This document shows positions 1-5,134 of a stretch of 5,134 nt of DNA, one piece after another; the first letter of the stretch is position 1; each line of letters starts with the position of its first letter. Source of the stretch: Lachnospiraceae bacterium (GTDB lineage Bacteria; Bacillota; Clostridia; Lachnospirales; Lachnospiraceae); assembly GCA_017446125.1 (NCBI GenBank), contig JAFSRL010000199.1, positions 1-5,134 on the forward strand, read 5' to 3'. The translations under genes were made by a program, and so were the position numbers. The notes under the pieces are model-generated. The model ran no database searches. It was not told where the DNA came from and saw only the letters and a list, made by a program, of their open reading frames with translations.

Positions 1-369
1 GAGTTCTACAACATCTTAAAGGGGGATATGAGCTTCATCGGGCCGCGCCCCCTGCTGGTTTCGTATCTTCCGTATTATACGGCGCGTGAGAGGCACCGGC
101 ACGACGTGCGACCGGGGCTTACGGGACTGGCGCAGGTGAACGGCAGAAACGCGCTCATGTGGGAGGAGCGCTTCAAGTACGATTTGTACTACGTGAAGCA
201 TTGCTCCTTTGCGCTGGATATGAAGATTTTGCAGATGACCGTGAAGAAGGTGTTCCAATCGGAAGGAATTCGCTCCGGCGCGGAACAGAACGTACCGGAT
301 TTTGATAAGTACCGGCAGGAGATGAATCAAAAGAACAGCAACAGTCACACGGAAGGGCAGGAAGGATGA
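1..369 (+). CDS. Undecaprenyl-phosphate sugar-1-phosphate transferase (PglC/WcaJ type), 5'-truncated
   Basis: The last 122 residues of a bacterial sugar transferase, open from base 1 in frame 1. Enzymes of this family move a sugar-1-phosphate from a nucleotide sugar to undecaprenyl phosphate at the cytoplasmic membrane, the first step of capsule, O-antigen or glycoprotein glycan assembly. Visible family motifs are KGDMSFIGPRPLL (residues 7-19 of the fragment), RPGLTGLAQVNGRN (37-50) and the D-L-Y-Y-V...S-F-A-L-D-M-K-I segment (61-76). The membrane re-entrant helix and the catalytic Asp-Glu pair lie upstream and are outside the window, so the sugar substrate and whether this is a short PglC form or a long WcaJ form cannot be told. 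The C-terminus is polar (Asn/Gln/Ser/Glu-rich tail, about residue 100 on). Its stop overlaps the next start (ATGA at 366-369), implying co-transcription. The ATG at 28 is internal, since conserved residues precede it. Confidence 0.93.
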   Translation, partial: EFYNILKGDMSFIGPRPLLVSYLPYYTARERHRHDVRPGLTGLAQVNGRNALMWEERFKYDLYYVKHCSFALDMKILQMTVKKVFQSEGIRSGAEQNVPDFDKYRQEMNQKNSNSHTEGQEG

Positions 370-1343
370 ACCGGATTCCTTTGTTTGAACAAACACTGCC
401 GGAAACGCCCGTGATGAGGCTTCGGCAGGAATATGCAGGCAATGTGATCTACGTCAAGCGCGACGATCTCTTACCCTTTGCCTTCGGCGGCAACAAGGTC
501 CGTAAGGCGGCGGAGTTTTATCACGCGATTGTCAAACAAGCGCCTGACGTTATCATGACCTACGGAAGCGAGGGCTCCAACCACTGCCGCGTGATTGCCC
601 TGATGGCGCACGCGATGGGGTTGAAGTGTCACATCATCGCGGCGGAATCGAATGAGAATCATCGTGTGAGCGCAAACCGCCGCATGGTGCTTGCCGCGGG
701 CGCGACGGTGAAGACCGTGCCGGTCAGCGCAGTTGCGGAAACAATCGAAAACGAAAAAGAACGGTTGATGCAAAACGGTGCGCGCGTGTATTTCATTCCG
801 GGCGGCGGACACGGCAAGCCCGGGACGGAAGGATACGTGAAGGCGTACCGTGAGATTTTGGCGCAGGAAGAAGGATTGCAAGTTACGTTTGATAAAATCG
901 TGCACGCCTCCGGCACCGGCGCGACACAGGCGGGGCTTGTGTGCGGGGAAGTCTTATCGAAGGATGCGAATGCGGACGCGACGAGGATTCTGGGAATCAG
1001 CATCGCAAGAGAAAACCCGCGCGGGAAGGAAGTGGTTGTGGAAAGCGTGCGGGAATTCTTCGGCGGCGCCCGAAAAACGGATGACTTTGAAAAAGCGGTT
1101 TCGTTTGTCGATGACTACACGCTGGGCGGTTACGGAAAGACAAACGATGAGGTGCGCGCGCTGCAGCGGCGGCTTATGACGGAGGAATCGCTGCCCGTGG
1201 ACCTCACCTACACCGGCAAGGCATTTTACGGGATGCTGCGCTATCTTACGGAGCATGACATCCGGAATGCGAACATCCTGTTTTTACATACCGGCGGAAC
1301 ACCGCTGTTTTACGATGACCTGAATGACATGATTAATGTTTGA
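366..1343 (+). CDS. PLP-dependent enzyme, D-cysteine desulfhydrase / ACC deaminase family
   Basis: 325 residues, the usual full length for this fold-type II PLP family. Visible motifs: YVKRDDLLPFAFGGNKVRK (29-47), with K44 the expected Schiff-base lysine; GSEGSNHCR (67-75), matching the family's G-x-x-x-S-N-x-x-R, with S71 as candidate catalytic serine; SGTGATQAG (182-190), the phosphate-binding loop; YTGKAFYG (282-289); and HTGGTPLF (308-315). From recall of the family, ACC deaminases carry Glu after the Tyr of the Y-x-G-K motif and Leu before the late GG. Here those positions are T283 and T309, as in D-cysteine desulfhydrases, so ACC deaminase activity is unlikely. Such enzymes break down D-cysteine or act on related small amino acids. 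The true substrate is unknown, and its place in a glycan operon hints at a dedicated role. The ATG overlaps the previous stop; purine-rich GGAAGGG (351-357) lies 8 bases upstream. Confidence 0.88.
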   Translation: MNRIPLFEQTLPETPVMRLRQEYAGNVIYVKRDDLLPFAFGGNKVRKAAEFYHAIVKQAPDVIMTYGSEGSNHCRVIALMAHAMGLKCHIIAAESNENHRVSANRRMVLAAGATVKTVPVSAVAETIENEKERLMQNGARVYFIPGGGHGKPGTEGYVKAYREILAQEEGLQVTFDKIVHASGTGATQAGLVCGEVLSKDANADATRILGISIARENPRGKEVVVESVREFFGGARKTDDFEKAVSFVDDYTLGGYGKTNDEVRALQRRLMTEESLPVDLTYTGKAFYGMLRYLTEHDIRNANILFLHTGGTPLFYDDLNDMINV

Positions 1344-1360
1344 ATGCGACTGAAAGGAGC
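1341..1360 (+). repeat. 20-bp direct repeat, copy 1
   Basis: TGAATGCGACTGAAAGGAGC, identical in all 20 bases to 1487-1506. This copy begins with the stop codon of the PLP enzyme gene and contains a Shine-Dalgarno-like AAAGGAG (1353-1359) that no downstream gene uses at suitable spacing. The simplest reading is that this was once the ribosome binding site for the ATP-grasp gene and was duplicated when the intervening 126 bases were acquired. This is inference from the exact identity. Confidence 0.9.
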
Positions 1361-1387
1361 CCGGAAGTAATAACCAACTGATAATCA

Positions 1388-1415
1388 GCAGGTAAACACA
1401 ATGCTGTTTACCTGC
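1388..1415 (+). other. Hairpin 1 in the ATP-grasp upstream region
   Basis: Perfect 11-bp inverted repeat GCAGGTAAACA / TGTTTACCTGC (1388-1398 and 1405-1415) around a 6-base loop, CAATGC. It would form a stable stem in the polycistronic mRNA. It is followed by GTAAGGAAG rather than a run of T, so it does not look like an intrinsic terminator. It could be a protein-binding operator-like site, an RNA processing or stabilising stem, or part of a mobile element. Confidence 0.75.
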
Positions 1416-1441
1416 GTAAGGAAGAGAACAACAGCCGAGTG

Positions 1442-1483
1442 TTCCGACCGTCCGCATGAAATGCATTGAAATGACGGTCGGAA
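1442..1483 (+). other. Hairpin 2 in the ATP-grasp upstream region
   Basis: Perfect 11-bp inverted repeat TTCCGACCGTC / GACGGTCGGAA (1442-1452 and 1473-1483), closing a 20-base interior that contains a smaller stem, GCAT/ATGC (1454-1457 and 1461-1464), and two copies of TGAAATG (1457-1463 and 1467-1473). It ends 15 bases before the Shine-Dalgarno site of the ATP-grasp gene, so folding could influence translation start there. No T run follows, which argues against a terminator. Confidence 0.75.
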
Positions 1484-1486
1484 TCA

Positions 1487-1506
1487 TGAATGCGACTGAA
1501 AGGAGC
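1487..1506 (+). repeat. 20-bp direct repeat, copy 2, carrying the ATP-grasp ribosome binding site
   Basis: Second exact copy of TGAATGCGACTGAAAGGAGC. Its AAAGGAG (1499-1505) lies 5 bases before the ATG at 1511 and is the functional Shine-Dalgarno site of the ATP-grasp gene. This placement decides the start in favour of 1511 over the out-of-frame ATG at 1507. Confidence 0.9.
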
Positions 1507-1510
1507 ATGA

Positions 1511-2506
1511 ATGAACCTTCTGATATTGAGCGCGGGAACACGCAATAAGATCATCGAGGCCTTCAAGCAGGAGCTGGCAGGCAAGGGGCGCGTCGTGGTC
1601 ACGGACTGCGCGTCGGTTGCGCCGGCACTGTACGAGGCGGACAAGGCGTACCTTGTGCCGGAAATTACGGCGTACGATTACGTCGACAAGATTGTAGAGA
1701 TTTGCAAGGCGGAAGAAATCGATGCGATGATTTCCTTGATCGACCCCGAGCTTTCCCTCATCGCGAAGGAACGGACGCGGTTTGAAAGAGCCGGCGCGAT
1801 TCCCGTGGTTTCGACGTATGAGCTGTGCGAGGCGAGCCTGGACAAGTACGACATGTACGAGATGCTGGTCAAGCTGGGCATCCCGACCGCAAAGAGCTAT
1901 CTTTCAATCGATTTGTTCCATGAGGCGCTTTCGGTGGGCGAGGTGCACTATCCGGTTTTTGTGAAGCCGCGCAAGGGCAGCGCCTCCCTAAACATCAACA
2001 AGGTGCATTCGGACGAGGAGCTCACCACCCTCTTCCATGTTTATAAGGACCTGATGATTCAGGAATTCATGGAGGGGCAGGAGTACGGCGCGGATGCCTA
2101 CATCGATCTCATCTCCGGAAAGTGCACGCAGATTTTCTTAAAGAAAAAGATTAAGATGCGTGCCGGCGAGACGGACAAGTCCGTTTCCGTGAAGGATGAG
2201 AAGGCATTTGAAATCATCGCGCGGTTCGTGGAGCATGCCGGTTACCGCGGCGTCGTGGACATCGACCTCTTTGAACAGGACGGGACCTGGTATGTGTCGG
2301 AGGTCAATCCCAGGTTTGGCGGCGGCTACCCGCATGCGTATGCCTGCGGTGTCAACATGGTATCGTCCATGCTGCGCAACCTGCGCGGGGAGCAGAATCC
2401 GGTCGACATCGGAAATTATAAAGAAGGCATTTACATGATGAAGTACAACGAGATCTGCATCAAAAAAGAAGAAGACCTCGTGCAGGTAACACGTTCCATC
2501 AAGTAG
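1511..2506 (+). CDS. ATP-grasp ligase, carbamoyl-phosphate synthase large-chain-like
   Basis: 331 residues: an N-terminal pre-ATP-grasp fold (about 1-100), then an ATP-grasp domain. Enzymes with this fold use ATP to make an acyl-phosphate from a carboxylate and join it to an amine or thiol nucleophile. Visible elements: C-E-A-S-L-D-K-Y-D (106-114) with K112 as likely nucleotide contact; VKPRKGSAS (151-159), the ATP-binding lysine and glycine/serine loop; QEFMEGQEYGADAY (184-197), the adenine-hinge and sugar-binding stretch; and DIDLFEQDGTWYVSEVNPRFGG (D250-G271), where D252, E264 and N266 are expected Mg/ATP ligands and R268 a phosphate contact. It is a stand-alone single-domain ligase, far shorter than CarB, so it is not carbamoyl-phosphate synthase. 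In this operon it may attach an amino acid or similar group to a sugar or carrier (inference). The start is fixed by AAAGGAG at 1499-1505. Confidence 0.9.
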   Translation: MNLLILSAGTRNKIIEAFKQELAGKGRVVVTDCASVAPALYEADKAYLVPEITAYDYVDKIVEICKAEEIDAMISLIDPELSLIAKERTRFERAGAIPVVSTYELCEASLDKYDMYEMLVKLGIPTAKSYLSIDLFHEALSVGEVHYPVFVKPRKGSASLNINKVHSDEELTTLFHVYKDLMIQEFMEGQEYGADAYIDLISGKCTQIFLKKKIKMRAGETDKSVSVKDEKAFEIIARFVEHAGYRGVVDIDLFEQDGTWYVSEVNPRFGGGYPHAYACGVNMVSSMLRNLRGEQNPVDIGNYKEGIYMMKYNEICIKKEEDLVQVTRSIK

Positions 2507-2511
2507 GGTGC

Positions 2512-2517
2512 GGGGGA
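2512..2517 (+). promoter_or_regulatory. Ribosome binding site deciding a TTG start
   Basis: GGGGGA lies 4 bases before the TTG at 2522 and 13 bases before the in-frame ATG at 2531. Neither spacing is ideal. TTG is slightly favoured, but a start at ATG 2531, giving a protein that begins MGKKALILANSGSG, cannot be excluded and would fit the usual GT4 N-terminus equally well. Confidence 0.5.
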
Positions 2518-2521
2518 ACGG

Positions 2522-3706
2522 TTGACAGACATGGGAAAGAAGGCGCTGATTCTCGCAAATTCCGGAAGCGGGTTATATGATTTCAGGGGCGGTCTCATCA
2601 CGCGGCTTAAGGACGCGGGGTATGAGGTGTTGTGCGCCCTGCCGGATGCGGATGCCGTGAAGGAATTAAGGGCACTGGGCGCGAAGGTTGTGCGCACGCC
2701 CATGAACCGCCGCGGCATGAATCCCGTGGAGGATGTGAAGCTATACCGCGGCTACCGTGCGCTTTTGAAAAAAGAAAGACCGGACATCGTTTTGACCTAC
2801 ACGATCAAGCCCAACATCTACGGCGGCTACGCCTGCCGGAAGGAGGGCATTCCCTACATCGCAACCGTGACGGGATTGGGGAGTGTGTTTCAGAGTGAGT
2901 CAGAGGGGACGGGTACACTGACTCATTTTTCAGAAAAACGAGTCTGTGTACCCGTCCCCCTGACTCACTTACAGCGCCTCGTCACCGCTATGTACCGCAC
3001 GGCTTTAAAGGACTGCAAATGTCTCTTCTTCCAGAACGCGAACAACCGCGCGGTGTTTGAGCGCTTTTCCATTCCCTCAGGCAAGACAAAGCTTGTGAAC
3101 GGCAGTGGCGTCGATTTGAAGCGCCACATGCCGGAGGATTATCCCGGCCACACACAGGAGACGACACAGTTTCTTTATGTGGGGCGGCTGATGAAGGAAA
3201 AGGGCAGCATCGAGCTTTTGCGGGCACTGCGACGCCTCGTAAACGAGTACCCGGAGCGTGCGCACCTGACCTGCGTGGGCTACATGGAGGATGAAAGCAG
3301 CGCGGACGCGCAGGAGATTGCGGCGCTCGCCAGGCAGGCGGAAGAGGACAACCTCCTCACCAGACTGCCCTACGACAAGGAAATTCACGCGCATTACGCG
3401 AAGGCGGATGCGGTCGTGATGCCCTCCTACCACGAGGGAATGAGCAACGTTTTGATGGAGGCAAGCGCCACCGCAAGATGCGTGCTCGCCAGTGACATTC
3501 CGGGCTGTAAGGAAATCGTGGAGGATACCGTAACGGGCTTTTTATTCCCCGCAAGGGATGAGGACGCACTGTTTTACGCAATGGAGAAATTCTTAAAGCT
3601 TCTGGTCGCGGAGCGCAGGATGATGGGGCGTGCCGCCAGGCGGAAGATGGAATGTGAGTTTGACAGAGAACAAATCATGGACGCATACATGGAGGAAATC
3701 TTGTGA
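2522..3706 (+). CDS. GT4-family glycosyltransferase (PglA/CapM-like) with an in-frame palindromic insert
   Basis: 394 residues, a retaining GT-B glycosyltransferase that probably adds a sugar from a nucleotide donor to the lipid-linked acceptor at the cytoplasmic membrane face. N-terminal acceptor domain: GLYDFRGGLITRLKDAGYEV (17-36), LTYTIKPNIYGGYAC (91-105) and TVTGLGS (115-121), all typical of the PglA/CapM-like branch. C-terminal donor domain: FLYVGRLMKEKG (217-228) and YHEGMSNVLMEAS (303-315), the E-x7-E motif with E305 and E313. Residues 125-149, just after TGLGSVFQ, are encoded by a 76-bp palindrome and do not resemble the family, which normally goes almost straight from this loop to the L-x-x-L-V-x-x-x-Y-R helix (here L150-R159). 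The frame stays open through the whole donor domain, so the protein is probably still made; activity is unproven. The stop overlaps the next GTG by 4 bases. The likely start is TTG 2522, or ATG 2531. Confidence 0.9.
   Translation: MTDMGKKALILANSGSGLYDFRGGLITRLKDAGYEVLCALPDADAVKELRALGAKVVRTPMNRRGMNPVEDVKLYRGYRALLKKERPDIVLTYTIKPNIYGGYACRKEGIPYIATVTGLGSVFQSESEGTGTLTHFSEKRVCVPVPLTHLQRLVTAMYRTALKDCKCLFFQNANNRAVFERFSIPSGKTKLVNGSGVDLKRHMPEDYPGHTQETTQFLYVGRLMKEKGSIELLRALRRLVNEYPERAHLTCVGYMEDESSADAQEIAALARQAEEDNLLTRLPYDKEIHAHYAKADAVVMPSYHEGMSNVLMEASATARCVLASDIPGCKEIVEDTVTGFLFPARDEDALFYAMEKFLKLLVAERRMMGRAARRKMECEFDREQIMDAYMEEIL
2894..2969. repeat. 76-bp palindromic (REPIN-like) element inserted in frame in the glycosyltransferase gene
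   Basis: The two arms are near-perfect reverse complements. AGTGAGTCA (2894-2902) pairs with TGACTCACT (2961-2969); GGGGACGGGTACA (2905-2917) pairs with TGTACCCGTCCCC (2947-2959); GACTC (2920-2924) pairs with GAGTC (2940-2944); and TTTTT (2926-2930) pairs with AAAAA (2934-2938) around a CAG loop. Departures are one bulged base (A2904), a T-T mismatch (2919/2945) and an A-C mismatch (2925/2939). It is read in the host frame as S-E-S-E-G-T-G-T-L-T-H-F-S-E-K-R-V-C-V-P and then V-P-L-T-H, without a stop. The organisation resembles two inverted REP units or the Rickettsia palindromic elements found inside genes. Mobility is inferred; only one copy is present in this window. Confidence 0.88.
3691..3695 (+). 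promoter_or_regulatory. Ribosome binding site for the GTG start of pseF
   Basis: GGAGG sits 7 bases before the GTG at 3703, inside the end of the glycosyltransferase gene. This supports the GTG start, whose last two bases overlap the upstream TGA stop (GTGA, 3703-3706), a junction typical of translational coupling. Confidence 0.8.
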
Positions 3707-4404
3707 GCACGATTGCAATCATCACGGCACGCGGCGGTTCCAAGCGGATCCCGCACAAGAACATCAGAAACTTTATCGGCAAGCCCGTGATCGCGTACGC
3801 GATTGACGCGGCCTTGAAAGCCCGCGTTTTTGACAGGGTGATGGTGTCGACGGATGACATGGGCATCGCGGACATCGCGAAGCGTTACGGTGCGGAGGTG
3901 CCCTTCATGCGCAGCGAAAAAACGTCGGATGATTTCGCGACGACAACGGATGTATTAAAGGAAGTTTTAACGACGTTTGAAGCACAGGGCGAACACTTTG
4001 ACATTGCCTGCTGCATTTATCCCACTGCGCCGCTTTTGACGGGGGAGCGCATCCGCGAGGCGATGCAGTTGATGGAAGAGGATATGGCGACGGACGTTGT
4101 CTTACCCGTTGTGCGGTTCTCTTACCCGCCGCAGCGCGCCTTTATGATGGAGAATGATACGCTTACGATAGCCTATCCGGAGTTTAAGGACGCAAGGTCG
4201 CAGGACCTTGTTCCCTTCTATCACGATGCGGGGCAATTCTATTTGTTCCGCACAGAATTTCTTTTGCAAAACGACAACCTCTTCTCCGGAAAGCTGCGAG
4301 CGATGGAACTCATGGAAACAGAAGTGCAGGACATCGACACGGAGACCGACTGGGCGATGGCGGAATTAAAGTACCAGTGGATTCACGCGGGCGAAGGGGT
4401 ATGA
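3703..4404 (+). CDS. pseF: Pseudaminic acid cytidylyltransferase (CMP-nonulosonate synthetase)
   Basis: 233 residues, normal length for the family. It activates a nine-carbon sialic-acid-like sugar with CTP to give the CMP-sugar donor and pyrophosphate, in the cytoplasm. Motifs: IITARGGSKRIPHKN (6-20), the CTP-binding signature; STDD (49-52); GAEVPFMR (63-70); YPTAP (106-110); RSQDL (165-169) followed by YHDAGQFY (173-180); and VQDIDTETDW (208-217) with the metal-binding aspartates. The R-S-Q-D-L plus Y-H-D-A-G-Q-F-Y pair is what I associate with PseF rather than with NeuA for Neu5Ac, so pseudaminic acid is the best substrate guess; legionaminic acid or another isomer is possible. The genes that make the sugar (PseB, C, H, G, I) are not in the window and should lie elsewhere. 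The GTG start is backed by GGAGG at 3691-3695. It overlaps both neighbours by 4 bases. Confidence 0.9.
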   Translation: MSTIAIITARGGSKRIPHKNIRNFIGKPVIAYAIDAALKARVFDRVMVSTDDMGIADIAKRYGAEVPFMRSEKTSDDFATTTDVLKEVLTTFEAQGEHFDIACCIYPTAPLLTGERIREAMQLMEEDMATDVVLPVVRFSYPPQRAFMMENDTLTIAYPEFKDARSQDLVPFYHDAGQFYLFRTEFLLQNDNLFSGKLRAMELMETEVQDIDTETDWAMAELKYQWIHAGEGV

Positions 4405-5134
4405 TGCCGGAAAAGGAAAACCGTACAAAGCAAGGACACGGCGGGCTGAAGCTCACAATCCGTTTGGACGACATCACGCCGGACATGAACATGGAAAAAT
4501 TCCGGCGCTTTAGCGGTCTGATGGATGCGCACGGCATCAAGCCGCTTTTGGGGGTGGTACCGGACCCGAAGGATCCGTCCTTAGATTACACGGGCGGCGA
4601 CGAGATGAGCAAGAAGGCACGCCGCGAGCGGTTCTGGACCATGATACGGCAGCTGCAGATGCAGGGCTATCAGGTGGCAATGCACGGACTGACCCACGTT
4701 TACACAACGAGCGTTTCCGGGCTGTTTCCGTTGAACCGGCAATCGGAATTTGCGGGCAGGCCGTACGAGGAGCAGGCGGAGATGATCCGGAAGGGGAAGG
4801 AGATTCTCTCTTCCCACGGCATCACGACGGACATCTTCATGGCGCCCTCCCACACCTTTGACAAGAACACAATCCGTGCGCTGCTGGAGAACGGCTTTAC
4901 AAAGATGACGGACGGCTTCGGCACGCGGGCGTACCGCTATCTGGGAATGGTGTTTTATCCCATTTCGTTTCTCAGAAGAAAGAGTGTGGAGCGGGCGCAG
5001 CGTGAGCGCGGGGAAGGTTCGAAGGAACATTCCGTCACCCTTGTCGTGCACACCAACACCATGAACGACAAGGACTTTGCGGCATACGAACAGATTTTCA
5101 AAACCTGTGCCTTTTTGCCGTATGACGCGCTGTA
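4401..5134 (+). CDS. DUF2334 / polysaccharide-deacetylase-like protein, 3'-truncated
   Basis: Open to the end of the window, giving 244 residues with no stop. It resembles DUF2334 proteins, distant relatives of NodB-type carbohydrate esterases that remove N- or O-acyl groups from sugars. Visible: TIRLDDITPDM (19-29), with the paired aspartates D23-D24 where the family's catalytic/metal Asp sits; AMHGLTH (93-99), with H95 and H99 in the H-x-x-x-H metal-binding arrangement; DIFMAPSHTFD (144-154), the equivalent of the family's R/A-P-P motif region; and VVHTNTM (215-221), a late histidine strand. No signal peptide is seen: the first 17 residues are polar and charged, so it appears cytoplasmic. 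The start is ATG 4401, overlapping the previous stop (ATGA), or ATG 4404 immediately after; the nearby GAAGGGG (4393-4399) fits the second slightly better. Its role in deacylating the operon's glycan or sugar precursor is inference. Confidence 0.85.
   Translation, partial: MMPEKENRTKQGHGGLKLTIRLDDITPDMNMEKFRRFSGLMDAHGIKPLLGVVPDPKDPSLDYTGGDEMSKKARRERFWTMIRQLQMQGYQVAMHGLTHVYTTSVSGLFPLNRQSEFAGRPYEEQAEMIRKGKEILSSHGITTDIFMAPSHTFDKNTIRALLENGFTKMTDGFGTRAYRYLGMVFYPISFLRRKSVERAQRERGEGSKEHSVTLVVHTNTMNDKDFAAYEQIFKTCAFLPYDAL

Larger units (their letters stand above)
1361..1486 (+). other. 126-base intergenic insert with two hairpins, bracketed by the 20-bp repeats
   Basis: This segment holds no convincing gene. 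It lies between the two 20-bp direct repeats, so one repeat plus this stretch makes a 146-bp unit. It contains two separate inverted repeats with 11-bp perfect arms (1388-1415 and 1442-1483) joined by a purine-rich linker, GTAAGGAAGAGAACAACAG (1416-1434). I see no obvious terminal inverted repeats at its ends and no transposase. Deleting one unit would leave 21 bases between the flanking genes, in keeping with the tight spacing elsewhere. Candidates are a small non-autonomous mobile element or a structured leader RNA produced by tandem duplication; the sequence alone does not decide. Confidence 0.7.

Noticed and set aside
16..1003. Long reverse-strand reading frames opposite the sugar transferase and PLP genes
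   Set aside because: They lie opposite genes with clear family motifs, have no recognisable domains or consistent ribosome sites, and reflect codon bias in a G+C-rich region.
366..1343. ACC deaminase as the function of the PLP enzyme
   Set aside because: The positions that, as I recall, mark ACC deaminase (Glu after the Tyr of Y-x-G-K, Leu before the late GG) are T283 and T309 here, the pattern of D-cysteine desulfhydrases.
1388..1483. The two hairpins as intrinsic terminators
   Set aside because: Neither stem is followed by a T run, and the operon continues with the same orientation and spacing style downstream.
1344..1510. Tiny reading frames MRLKGARK (1344-1370) and MRLKGA (1490-1510) arising from the 20-bp repeats
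   Set aside because: They are 8 and 6 codons long with no Shine-Dalgarno site ahead. The shared residues simply follow from the duplicated DNA. The second stops directly at the ATP-grasp ATG, which is curious but weak as evidence of coupling.
2896..2967. TGA(G/C)TCA heptamers as transcription-factor sites
   Set aside because: They resemble a eukaryotic AP-1 site only by chance. Here they are parts of the palindrome arms, inside a coding sequence.
2894..2969. The palindrome as evidence that the glycosyltransferase is a pseudogene
   Set aside because: The insert keeps the frame with no stop, and the whole donor domain with its E-x7-E motif follows intact.
4581..5051. A 156-residue reverse-strand reading frame
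   Set aside because: It is antisense to the DUF2334 gene, whose motifs (paired Asp at 23-24, H-x-x-x-H at 95-99) are convincing. The reverse product is rich in Arg, His and Leu and resembles no family.

Overview
The window reads as one stretch of a surface-glycan biosynthesis operon. Six genes all lie on the + strand and are closely packed, with 4-base stop/start overlaps at three of the five junctions. Purine-rich Shine-Dalgarno sites, GTG and TTG starts, a moderately high G+C content and the gene types suggest a Gram-positive anaerobe of the Clostridia, possibly Lachnospiraceae. That placement is inference, because there is no phylogenetic marker here.

Layout: (1) bases 1-369, the C-terminal part of a PglC/WcaJ-type sugar-1-phosphate transferase, which starts a glycan on the undecaprenyl-phosphate carrier; (2) 366-1343, a fold-type II PLP enzyme of the D-cysteine desulfhydrase/ACC deaminase family; (3) a 167-base spacer holding a perfect 20-bp direct duplication and two strong hairpins; (4) 1511-2506, a CarB-like ATP-grasp ligase; (5) 2522-3706, a PglA/CapM-like GT4 glycosyltransferase whose reading frame is interrupted, without being broken, by a 76-bp palindrome; (6) 3703-4404, a pseudaminic acid cytidylyltransferase (PseF type); (7) 4401 to the end, a DUF2334 polysaccharide-deacetylase-like protein that runs off the window and has no stop codon.

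Working together (inference): the first enzyme loads the initiating sugar phosphate on the lipid carrier and the GT4 enzyme adds a next sugar. PseF activates pseudaminic acid (or a close nonulosonic acid) to its CMP form for transfer. The DUF2334 protein may deacylate the glycan. The PLP enzyme and the ATP-grasp ligase sit side by side and could supply and attach an amino acid or similar acyl group as a decoration, but nothing in the sequence proves that.

The two most notable items are not genes. One is the palindromic, REPIN-like element at 2894-2969, which is translated in frame as about 25 extra residues inside the glycosyltransferase. The other is the 146-bp unit in the spacer before the ATP-grasp gene; removing it would restore an ordinary 21-base intergenic gap.
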